Shown here piece after piece: positions 1-9,015 of a stretch of 10,682 nt of DNA. The notes beneath the pieces are model-generated. The model was not told the DNA's origin. It worked only from the letters and a program-made list of their open reading frames with translations, and did no database searches. The first letter of the stretch is position 1, and the number at the start of each line of letters is the position of its first letter. The DNA is from Physocladia obscura (Eukaryota; Chytridiomycota; Chytridiomycetes; Chytridiales; Chytriomycetaceae): assembly GCA_027596945.1 (NCBI GenBank), contig JADGJH010001322.1, positions 1-10,682 of the forward strand, given 5' to 3'. The translations under genes were made by a program, and so were the position numbers.

Positions 1-877
1 GGGGAAATGAGATCTGTTCTAAAGCGTGTGTCAAATCAGAAATTGAAGCATGTTTTCGCCAGTCTCTTCATAGATTCTTATCTTCCAGAGAAAAATTGCG
101 ATACTACAATTTCATATCTGTGGCAATTATGAAACTCATTGAAATTGAAGTTGATCAGTATGCCCTGTGCGGAAAAGTATCCGTTACATCTTTGAAGTTA
201 AATCTCTTGAAAGATTTAATGTTGACTGAAGAAGAGGATGTTGTTCAAGATGTATGTTCATTAGCCTCTTCATTTTTCGCTGAAGTTGGAACAATCGATT
301 TGACTACAGCAAAAAGCATTGGGTTTGTCGAGGAAACATTGTTGAGAAAGATTTATCATCAGTTTGAAACTCAAAATTACCAAGTTTGTTTTTTTTTTCC
401 TTTTTCAAATTACTTCCTGCCACGCTAATTTAGAATAATATAGGTGGTTTTGTCAGCCGAAATTAAACCACTGAGCTCAGTTAAAAGTGTTATTGGTGAA
501 ATAATTCCATGCATGATAGTAGTTGAGTCGACATTTTGGGCAGTTTTTGAAGATTCTGTTGACCTTGTGTATGAAATTCATGTTGATGAGTCGCATTGGA
601 TATTAGAGGGCCACAAAAAGCGCCACTTCAAATTTCAGGTATTGCTTCTTTTCTAACAAAATTTGATGAAATAATTCTGATTTTTATTTTTCGCCAGAAA
701 GGGAAAGAAATTGAATTCAAATTTAATTTAGTACCAATTTACGCTGGAACATTGCAGCTTCCAAGTATATCTGTTCATTCAATGGATCATGACTTTCGCT
801 TGTATTGTACATATACATCATCAAACAGCGTCTTGATAATCCCTGCAGAATCAAGAACCTTTTTCACTTCAAGATAA
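1..877 (+). CDS. TRS130: TRAPPC10/Trs130 C-terminus (TRAPP II subunit), 5' partial
   Basis: Three exons: 3-383 (open at the left edge), 444-638 and 698-877 (stop TAA 875-877). Introns 384-443 (GTTTGT...ATAG) and 639-697 (GTATTG...CCAG) are both phase 0. About 250 residues are visible. Known of the family: Trs130/TRAPPC10 is a large subunit of the TRAPP II tethering complex, which acts in Golgi and endosomal traffic as a guanine nucleotide exchange factor for Ypt/Rab GTPases. Seen: the last 125 residues match the pattern I know from fungal Trs130 C-termini, a 'YE..V...HWIL.GH.KRHF' stretch, then 'LVPIYAGTLQLPSISV', then a closing 'SNSVLIIPAESRTFF' block like the usual 'ETVLVIP..RS'. The first 127 residues are helical and less diagnostic. 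The protein ends at the usual family C-terminus. TRAPPC9 or TRAPPC11 share a weaker version of this ending and are the main alternatives. Confidence 0.8.
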
Positions 878-891
878 TAAAATTTTTTATT
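876..891. terminator. Bidirectional AT-rich poly(A) signal between convergent genes
   Basis: A near-palindrome carries AATAAA on the plus strand at 876-881, overlapping the TRAPPC10 stop codon, and AATAAA on the minus strand at 891-886, 18 nt beyond the BET stop. With only 31 bp between the two stop codons, this is the obvious shared 3'-end signal. Its use is inferred from sequence only. Confidence 0.5.
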
Positions 892-908
892 ATCCTTACA
901 ACCTTTTG

Positions 909-3900
909 TCAATGCAATAACATCTCATTTAAAACCATTTCGCGCTCTTTCGAAAGCTGCATTTCATATTTCGGTGAGCTTTCTGACCGTATCATCTCAT
1001 CAAACTCCTGCATCATCAAGCCTTGTCTGTGCAAATCCAACCATTTTCCGGCAAATCTCTAAGTTTCGGACAGGCATTGTTTAATAGAAAAAAGATGAAG
1101 AATATAAATTTTGACAAAACCTCCATGCTTTTTTCATACTGCGCAAGTCGCTCTTCTCTTGTCGGAATTAAATCGACAGAAGCCTGCAAAGATGAAGTGA
1201 CCGATGATGGTTTGTACGAGTTACTGGTAGGTTTGCGTTCTTGAACCCTTTTTTTGTTTTAAGCAAAAGAAGAAAAAAAAGAGGCGCGATTTCTAACCAT
1301 CGTACCAGATCCGCCTTTCTCTCTTCTTCTCTCTCCTTTTACAAAATATAGCAAAGAGAAGTTGTTTTTTTTCAGTACAAATGGTAATACATATAACTCA
1401 CTTTATGAAGTTTCATCTGTTCGGCTTGCTCCTTCCCCTTTTTTTTTTCTAGCTCTTCAATATATCCAAAAACGTCAACAGATGTATTTCCGTTAATTGC
1501 TCCATTTGATTTGCGCATTAGTGCACCGGTATTTCCACTGCCGTTTGCTGTTGATGTCGCATTTGATTTTTTGAACTAATTCAAATCATCAAAAATAAAT
1601 AAATAATATAAATTGTCTGTACATATGCCACCTTCAATTCTGTTCGTTTTGCAACACTATTTTCGGCTGGAACTAAGACCGACGCAACTGTTGCAGAAGA
1701 TTGGGGCTGTTTTAAAGTACCACCACTTGCCACGGTGGAAGCTAATGGTGGTGCAGATTTATCAATTGAATTATTCTTTAGTGTGCCACGTTGTTGCTGT
1801 TGTTGTTTCATAAGACCCTTCGAAATTGATGCTGGTGTTGCAGACTGACGGCGTTGAGAAGTGTTTGCTTGCTTGGCAGTTGCTGTGACAGTCACTTCCG
1901 GCGCTGTTGTTACCGCCGCTTTCGGAACTGTTACCGCCAGGCTATTGGAAATTGTTTCGGCACCGCCTTCGAACACGTCTGATGATGATGTTGATGACGA
2001 GGAATCTGGCAAACGATAAAACATTAAGCTAAATAAACACAACAACAACCAATAAAAAAAGAAAAGAGTCTTGTAATTTCTACCTGAATCAGTGTCAAAT
2101 CCAGACAGTTTACCGTCAGACAAAGTTTCATTTCCCGTTCCACCACCTATTGTTATAAATTGTTATTGATTATTTAGCCATTTTTTTAATTATGATTATT
2201 GTCACGAATTATTATTTACTTGATTTTTTACGAGTAGCCGACGGCATAGCGTTAATTACAAAGTGATACAGTTTGTACAAAGTATTGCAGTCAACTGAGT
2301 CCATATCTAGTTCAATCTCAGTTTGGCTATCTGCTTGCTATTATTGATTTGAAAAAAATAAAAAGTTTGCAACTATAAAAGCAAGAAAAGCAAAAAAGGT
2401 TTGTAACAAACAGAGTCAAGACCAATGATTTGAAAAACCGTTGTCATATTTTCTGCAGTCAAAAATTGAATCTTTTCTGTCAATTCCATTTTTTGCTGAA
2501 GCGATATTTCATTTACTACCCCCAATGGTTGATCAGATTTAGATCGTGACTTTTTCTTTTTTGGCGCCACAACAACAGCAGCGGCGCTTTCTAAAACACG
2601 CTTCTGCTGTTCAATCAGCTCTTGAACTTTAGCAGCTTTCTTGTGTGCATTTTTCACCTTTGTATCGCCATTTGTTGCCGAAGCCAACTTTGATGTCATG
2701 TTATCCATCATTTTCATGAGATGTTTCAATCTTTGAGCTTTTTCGTCATCACTACTCGAATCACTGCAATCGTCATTGTCATTGTTACTATTACTTTCAT
2801 TGTCATCATCGTCATCATCAACATAATTATTGACAATCGATTTCGTTGATTCCGTGACGACTCCCAATGTGGAACTTTCTATAGGCAAGCTCAAAATGGA
2901 AGGCTTTTCTTTCAATTTTTTTTCGAATACTTGTTCCAACTTTTTTCCCATTTCATATATCTCACTGCCCTCTAAATTAAACGTGTAGCAATTGCGAAAC
3001 ACGAGCCGTGCGTCTGATTCAAACTCAGCTAAACTGGTGTATTTTTTGTTCTCAAGATTACTCAGTATTGTACCAAAATCCATTGGATACTTGATGATAT
3101 GCGGATAGCTTGGGATATTAAGGTTGACATAATCGACTGGCAAAAGGAATGGAAGAGCAAACGAAGCATATTTTGGTTTCATAAGCTCGCGGACAATCGC
3201 TTCGGCATGCTTGAGTTCGGCAATAGAATGTTTGGAAACTAGTTTCCGTGTCGGACTTAAACTATTGCGTGGCTGCGGTTCTCGCTTTGGTCGATCCAAG
3301 GATTGAGATTTGTGATTGGGTTGAGGTTTGTATCTTTGCGATTTATCTTCAGCCTGTCAAATCAAAAAATCGTATCAGCAAAATAGAAATACAATAAATG
3401 AAAAACAAACTAACAATGTATGGCATATCTTGAAATTGTTTTGTAACATAAATTTGCAGCTTGACGGCGCTTTTTCCAACATGACTATCTTTCCCGTTGA
3501 AATCCCAGCAATTATTCAGCATCAAATTCAAGTCGTCCTTAAAAGTCTGGGCCGTGACATACGACCCAGAGTCAAGTTTCTTTTGAATAGTTGAGAGATC
3601 CATGGGGTGCTTAATAACGGAGAAGTATGTGGGAATATTCCATTTGATAGGATCTACGGGATGGAGGAAAGCTTCTGCCATTTTGACCCGCTTTACTTTT
3701 GACATAAATTGTTTGCAAAACTTAAGTTGTAGTTTGTCAAGAGGTGTTTGCTGTTGGGATAGTTGACAGGGTACAATATCTGACTCTTTAACGTATTTTT
3801 GTTTTTGCAATTTTTGCTGACTGATTAACGTGTCGACGAGATCAGGATTAGAGCCGGACGCAGAGGCAAAAGAAGCATGTCGAGAATAATCAAATACAGA

Positions 3901-4506
3901 GTTTTTCTGGAAAGTGGGGTTGGGTGTGTTTTTCGAAACGTGAGCCAAAGAGTAACTTTATTGGTCAAAGTGTGGCAAATAAAAACAACCTCTTGGGCAG
4001 AGCTGTTCGGTGATGCGTCTGCCGAAAGAGTCACACCAAAAGGAGAGGCCGGCTCGTTTTTAACAGCTTCGATTGGCAGTGGTTGTAACAGTGTATCATT
4101 TTCGCTGTTCTTTCCATTGAGTTTAATCCGCTTGGAAACACGACTGAAGTAGTGTGACATGAAGGAAAGAAAGTAAGTGAAACAAAATAAAAAAATATAT
4201 AAAGACTTACTCATCAATGTTCGCAGAAACATGTTTGTCGATTGGTGGTAGGGAAACATGGGCGACAGATTGCTCAAACAAGGCATCGACGTCCAAAACC
4301 GTGGAAAATGCTGACTGCTTTGAAACAGCATTGGCCAGATCGAGAGCATCAGCCGCGTTTGAGTTTGAGCTAAAAACAAAGGCGGGGTTAAAGCCGGAGT
4401 TGGCCAAGTTGCTGTTGTTGTAAATCTCGGGTCGTGTATTGCTGGCAATCGGATTAGCGTTCACATCTGCCGCCATAGTCTCGCATTCTTCAACATTGCG
4501 CTTCAT
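909..4506 (-). CDS. BDF1: BET-family double-bromodomain protein (Bdf1/BRD-like)
   Basis: Eleven exons on the minus strand: 4506-4211, 4143-3990, 3906-3415, 3353-2412, 2337-2220, 2146-2084, 2005-1632, 1575-1402, 1335-1298, 1247-1121 and 1058-909; 975 aa. Seen: bromodomain 1 at about residues 206-311 (HPVDPIKWNIP, KHPMDLSTI, acetyl-lysine Asn287 in NNCWDFN). Bromodomain 2 is at about 360-464 (LPVDYVNLNIP, KYPMDFGTI, Asn440 in NCYTFN). An acidic Asp/Ser stretch lies at about 492-518 and a KKKK patch at 579-582. The ET domain, about 604-665 (LTEKIQFLTAEN, EIELDMDSVDCNTLYKLY), is split by the intron 2338-2411. A Ser-rich SEED-like block, a five-Gln run and a charged helical tail follow. Known: BET proteins bind acetylated histones in the nucleus, and fungal Bdf1 works with TFIID. 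The ATG at 4504-4506 has A at -3; the Met at 4474-4476 is an alternative. Exons 8-11 are the least certain, and the donor at 1631 could instead be at 1622. Domain assignment is firm. Confidence 0.92.
2802..2819 (-). repeat. GAT/GAC repeat coding six Asp in the BET acidic region
   Basis: Six consecutive Asp codons alternate GAT and GAC. They open the acidic Asp/Ser/Asn stretch between bromodomain 2 and the ET domain. The downstream SDSSSDDE has the look of casein kinase 2 sites, as in the phosphorylated region of BRD4 and Bdf1; that function is inferred. Confidence 0.7.
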
Positions 4507-4576
4507 GGTCTTTTTGCTTTCGTTTTGTTTCGTACAGAGATGTATTTCTGAAGAAATATTTTTTCGTGTTGCAAGA
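4507..4576. promoter_or_regulatory. 70-bp divergent intergenic region between BET and RasGEF genes
   Basis: This is the only non-coding DNA between the two modelled start codons. It is T-rich on the plus strand, with no clear TATA box. An in-frame ATG at 4505-4507 could extend the RasGEF by 24 residues and would then overlap the BET start. An ATG at 4534-4536 is out of frame and stops at once. Either the two genes share a very short promoter, or one true start lies further inside its gene. Confidence 0.4.
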
Positions 4577-6533
4577 ATGTTTTCAGCAGCTCTTCAAGCG
4601 GTGGCGCCTAAGTATGGCTCGGCCGAAAGTCTGATGGACGCATTGCTCGATCTGTACGACGAATACGAAGGCTGTGAGATGCCCACTTCAATGCCGGCCG
4701 CCCGTGCGCGCATCCCCCGGCAAGCGGAACCTGAGCCTGATGCTGTGCATCCGATCCAGCTTAGGTGAAAACTCATGTTTGAACGCTAAATACCTAAATG
4801 CGTGCTTACACACGTGCATATATTGCATTGCATACATACATACTGCGTTACGCAGGGTGTGCATGTTCGTGCTCTCATGGACTGGTGACAAACGCAGTTT
4901 TGATGCCGACTTTGCCAACAAACCCAAAATGATTCTGGCGTTGCATCTTCTGCACACCGCTGCCACTACGAAGCCCACCCTCGCCGAATTCTGCAGTCAA
5001 TTGACCTCTAACTTCCCGTTTCTCAAAAGCCTTAGCGCAGCAACAACAGCAGCGATAAACGTATCGTCTCACTCCCTATCCGATTCAGTGTCCGAACCAG
5101 TTTCTGATTCGCACTCTGCGCCGCTATTTGAATTCCAATCAGCCGCATCGTCACCTTCAGCATCTATATCGGCTACTTCGTCGACTTATTCCCCGTCCTT
5201 CAATCTCGCGAAACGTTCTTCACTGCCTTCGCTTCCATCCTCAGATCACACAGCCCGTTTCACTACCGTTGCTCAAAGACGTAAGACGAAAAAATTTCCA
5301 TTTTTTTTAGTTTTTTTATTTATTCACAGGTCTCATACAATTAGAAACGTCGATTACGGATCTGATTCGAAAACCGAAATCGAAAACATGGTGCGAGCTA
5401 TTTCTTGAAATCGATTCCACAGCCATTGCTTTGCAGTTGACGTACCTTGATTCGCGTATTTTTTGTGCAATTGAGGTTTTTAATTTTTTTCATATATTTT
5501 TCAAACTAATAACTCCCACAGAGCCACGATTTTCTGCAGAACGTCAACTCTTTGAAACGCAGCTCGGATTTGAAGAATGATTCTCTACCGAAAGTGAATA
5601 TTTCAGTCGGCCATTTCAATTTTATTTCTGCATGGTAAAAAATTTTTCCAACAAACAGCCGAATATCAGCGAATGTAAACAGCAATATGACAGAAATTTA
5701 TTGCAAGCAACCAAATATATATTTAAATAGTAGTTTCAATATATTTTTCAGGGTGGTTACAAGAGTTTTGATGGGTCGCAAACCAAAAGGACGCGCAAAA
5801 ATGATTGCTAAGTTTGTTCAAGTTGCCCAAGAGCTGCGAGCATTAAACAATTTCAACACGCTAATGGCTGTAATATCTGGTCTGACGAGCACGCCGATCG
5901 AACGTCTCAAACAGACGCAGACTTTTTTTCAAACTAGTGGTCAAATTGCCGAGCAAGAAAAGTACTGGCAGCCGCTGCGGGAACTAGAGAAACTTATGAG
6001 CTCTGATCATTTATTTGCCAATTATCGGGTTGCATTGGATGAGTCCGAGCTACCTTGTATTCCGTATTTGTTGAGTGGCTTTCTATTTGATAGGCTTAAT
6101 TTTGCGTTGAAGACTGTTCTACAATTTTAGAGGGCTTGTATTCCGTGAAATGATTTATATTGAAGAGCAAAAAGATATATTAGTTGATGGGTCGGTGAAT
6201 GTTAGCAAAGCATTGATGATGGGCGATGTACTTCTCACGCTCCAGCGTTTCCAATCAAAGTTTGTTCTTTTTTGTTTGGCTACTCAGTTTTTCAAGATCT
6301 ATTAATTTTCTTTTTTGAATTTCAGGCCACATGTTATTGAACGTGATCCTTACATTTTGTCGATGATTCTGGAATCTACCGCTTTAAGCACGGAGGTCGG
6401 TCTTCCTTCCTTCGAAAAGAGAAAAAAAAAGCAAAATAAAATCAAGATATTGACTTACGATGTTAATAACTCAAAATAGGAATCATATGCTCTCTCTTTC
6501 GAACTTGAACCACGGCATCAAAAAAATGTATAA
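4577..6533 (+). CDS. Ras guanine nucleotide exchange factor (REM plus CDC25 domain)
   Basis: Eight exons: 4577-4764, 4856-5280, 5330-5475, 5522-5634, 5752-6069, 6131-6259, 6326-6395 and 6480-6533; 480 aa. The family swaps GDP for GTP on Ras-type GTPases at membranes. Seen: residues 1-100 look like the second half of a RasGEF N-terminal (REM) domain, with 'ESLMDALLDLYDEY' and then 'PIQLRV...L.W...FDADF..KP' across the first intron. A Ser-rich linker runs about 115-200. A CDC25 catalytic domain fills about 205-480: 'LFLEIDSTAIALQLTYLDS', 'GHFNFISAWVVTRVLM', 'LRALNNFNTLMAVISGL', 'PCIPYLGLVFREMIYIEE', 'NVSKALMMGDVLLTLQRF'. The last small exon gives 'YALSFELEPR', a tail I know from fungal Cdc25-type GEFs, and it supports the intron 6396-6479 despite its unusual GTCGGT donor. 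The REM start is missing and there is no SH3 or other regulatory region. The exact Ras or Rap target cannot be told. Confidence 0.9.
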
Positions 6534-6747
6534 AAGTGCTCAAGCGTATTCACACAATCTTCTTTTATTCTTGATAATTACTTTTCAGTTTGTATTACCT
6601 GAGCGAAATAAAGAGCAAAACCAAAATAGGCATAAAAGCAACCCATGATCCATCACCCATTTTTTGATTCTCAACTTGATTTTGTCTTCGAATTTGTCTG
6701 TGACAAACAACCTAAATAAAGAATGGGAGAAAAAAAGAAAGACAAAA
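6534..6747 (+). promoter_or_regulatory. Intergenic: RasGEF 3' end and MFS promoter/leader
   Basis: AATAAA at 6607-6612, 74 nt after the RasGEF stop, is a likely poly(A) signal. TATAAAAG at 6529-6536 overlaps the RasGEF stop codon, and CATAAAAG lies at 6631-6638. Either could be a TATA element for the transporter, but neither is proven. The final 30 bases are purine-rich and lead into an ATG with A-rich context. The transporter frame is open back to about 6664 but contains no earlier ATG. Confidence 0.4.
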
Positions 6748-8866
6748 ATGTCAACTGTTGACCATTCGCCGTCTCCTGCTGAGTTCCTTGTCGCAGAAAC
6801 ATCAAGCACTCCCAAGCCAAAAGTATCAACTGCAACGGCAGACACGCCACTCGAGGCTCTTGAAATCATAGACCTGGATCCAAAACCAGTATTGACATCT
6901 TTTGAATTTGGAATTGTTCTTGCTGGTCTAGCAATGGGGGTCTTCCTTGCTGCATTGGATCAAACCATTGTATCTGTGGCTTTGCAAGCGATTGCCAACG
7001 AATTCAACAGTCTGTCTGAAATCAATTGGATTGCCACAGGTTGTAATTTGTCTTCTGTTACCAACATATTTTAACCTCTCTGTTTCTTCCAAAACTTGTA
7101 GGGTATTTATTGACAGCCACTGCATTCATTCCAGTGTATGGCCAATTGGCTGATTTGTTTGGGCGTAAGCCAAGTAAAGAAATTTCCATTCGATTCAGCT
7201 GTTGAATATGATTTGAAATTAAAAAAAAAAAGTTTTCCTTCTCGCAATTTCAATCTTCGAATTTGGGTCACTTCTATGTGGTGTAGCAAACAGTATGTCT
7301 ATGCTTATTGCAGCTCGAGCAATTGCTGGTGTTGGTACGTTTTTATTGTTTCGATCTCTTTAATGATTTCTTATCAGTAATTTTTTAAGGTGGTTCTGGA
7401 ATATTTTCGTTGGTTATTATCATTATCTCTGACTTGACTTCGGTTGGTTTTACTTCTTTTATTTTTAGCCTTCCTTTTTTTCCCTTTTATTTTCTTTCCT
7501 TTCTTTTCCTTTTATTTTCCTTCCTTTCTTTCTGATTTTCTGGAATTTCAAGGTGCGTGATCGTGGAAAGTACCTTGGTTTAATTGGTGCCACGTTTGGT
7601 GTGGCATCTGTTGCCGGTCCTCTCATCGGTGGAGCTTTTGTCGACAACGTATCATGGCGCTGGGTCTTTTATATCAACCTCCCAATCGGCGCGCTCACAA
7701 TTTTCGCTGTAATCTTTTTCCTTAAGATTCATCACACCACAAATGAAAATTTTAAATCGGCGCTGGGGAAAGTCGACTTTCTTGGAACTATTCTTTTGGT
7801 TGCAGGGGTTATCTGCTTGTTGATTCCAATTCAAGGAGGTGGTTCGCAATACGCGTGGAACTCAGTAACTGTGATTGTTTTACTTATTTTGGGCGCGCTG
7901 TTGATTGCAGCGTTTATCTATGTTGAAGGATGGGTTGCTAAGAACCCAGTTTTGACATTTGCCTTGTTCAAGAACAAGCTAACCCTTGCGGTCTTTGCGA
8001 CAACATTCTTTGTCGGATGGTAACTCTTTTACTTTCTCTTAAATTTTTGGCTTGTGAAAAAACCTACCGACTCAACACACGAATACAGCGGATTCTTTAT
8101 TCTTATTTTTTACACTCCACTATGGTTCCAAATCGTAAAAGGTGACTCAGCAACAAAAGCCGGTGTTGCAACTATTCCCCTCATTCTTGGGCTTGTTGTC
8201 CTTTCGATTGTTTCTGGAGGTGTGGCCACGGTTACCGGCTACTTTTGGCCGTTCTTGCCTTTTGCCGGTATCATAATCGCAGTTGGCGGCGGTTTGATGA
8301 CGACGTTGAAAGAAGATGCTGCGAATTGGCAACAAATTTTTTACCTCATTATTGCTGGATGTGGGATTGGCAGTGCTGTGCAGACCAACTTAATTGCCGC
8401 TCAAGTGTCTGCTCCAGTGGAACTGATGTCTATTGTTACCGCTACGTGAGTTGAATCTTGTTTTTCTTTCATATTTCTCTAATTTTCTTTTGGGAATGTC
8501 AGAACAAACTTTTTCCAAACTATTGGTGCAGTTATTGGTCTTGCAATTGCATCGTCAATATTTAACAACAGTCTGGCAAACAATATTCAAGATGCTCTCC
8601 TTGCGTTTAACACATCACTTGCAGATCTTCAACCAGTAGGGCTTGCAAATCCCACTCTTATTTTCAGTGACCCTACTTCCTTACACAATCCACTGATTGT
8701 TACCGACGGCTCGGCATTACAAAAAGCACTAATCCATGGATATTTACAAAGTCTTAGTCCACTATTCTATTTGCCAGTCGGTTTTGCCGGCGCAATGCTG
8801 ATCACTTGTATGTTTGTAACCAAGCAACGCTTGCCGAAGGGAACAGAACTTGCCATGGGTGGTTGA
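6748..8866 (+). CDS. DHA2-family MFS transporter (14-TM drug:H+ antiporter type)
   Basis: Seven exons: 6748-7039, 7102-7173, 7233-7334, 7390-7442, 7553-8019, 8089-8445 and 8503-8866; 568 aa, normal for 14-helix DHA2 proteins. The family exports drugs, toxins or metabolites in exchange for protons, usually at the plasma membrane or vacuole. Seen: a polar N-terminus of about 50 residues; helix 1 with '[10 protein letters not shown]' (Asp71, DHA2 motif D1); motif A '[11 protein letters not shown]' at 111-121; antiporter motif C '[12 protein letters not shown]' at 189-200; '[12 protein letters not shown]' at 208-219; '[11 protein letters not shown]' in the second half. A long polar loop of about 50 residues lies before the last helix (about '[18 protein letters not shown]'). 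The phases of all six introns close. It lies 214 bp downstream of the RasGEF on the same strand, with no sign of a metabolite cluster around it. The substrate cannot be told; azole, amino-acid and toxin exporters all look like this. Confidence 0.93.
7483..7532 (+). repeat. 25-bp tandem duplication in a homopyrimidine MFS intron
   Basis: The unit starting CCTTTTATTTTC occurs at 7483-7507 and again at 7508-7532, with 2 mismatches in 25. It lies in the intron 7443-7552, which is almost pure C/T on the plus strand and, at 110 nt, the longest in this gene (the other five are 55-69 nt). Confidence 0.8.
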
Positions 8867-9015
8867 TTAAGTTTTTTTTTGGTTCATGTTAATTATTATT
8901 TTGAATTCACACCCAGGTTTTTAATTTTATTTGTTTTTAAGTTGCACACATTCCACACAAGTTTTTGCTCAAGTGTTTGAATAAAAACAAAAAAAAAGTT
9001 GTTTTTTATCGAGTA
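8867..9015. terminator. Convergent 3' region between MFS and LRRC40 genes
   Basis: The 149 bp between the two stop codons is AT-rich. AATAAA on the plus strand at 8980-8985 serves the transporter. AATAAA on the minus strand at 8931-8926 is 85 nt past the LRRC40 stop. The two predicted 3' ends therefore overlap. No coding potential seen. Confidence 0.45.

Noticed and set aside
1023..1244. Plus-strand open frames in 805-1244
   Set aside because: The opposite strand carries the last BET exons with clean phase joining. The plus-strand frames overlap each other and show no family pattern.
3825..4448. Minus-strand open frame (207 aa) across the 5' end of the BET gene
   Set aside because: It reads through two introns, and only part of it (4143-3990) is a real BET exon.
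4688..5072. Cys- and His-rich minus-strand frames opposite the RasGEF
   Set aside because: They are shadows of the RasGEF exon 2 and a CA/TA-rich intron, and the Cys run is the complement of GCAGCA-type codons.
6396..6479. RasGEF reading straight through to the TAG at 6477-6479
   Set aside because: It gives a Lys-rich random tail, whereas splicing this stretch out yields the family-typical 'YALSFELEPR' ending.
6664..6747. In-frame N-terminal extension of the MFS transporter
   Set aside because: There is no ATG in this stretch. The first ATG, at 6748, has good A-rich context and gives a normal-length N-terminus.
7465..7647. Lys/Arg/Glu-rich minus-strand frame (60 aa)
   Set aside because: It is the complement of the polypyrimidine intron plus the start of an MFS exon. 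Low-complexity shadow.
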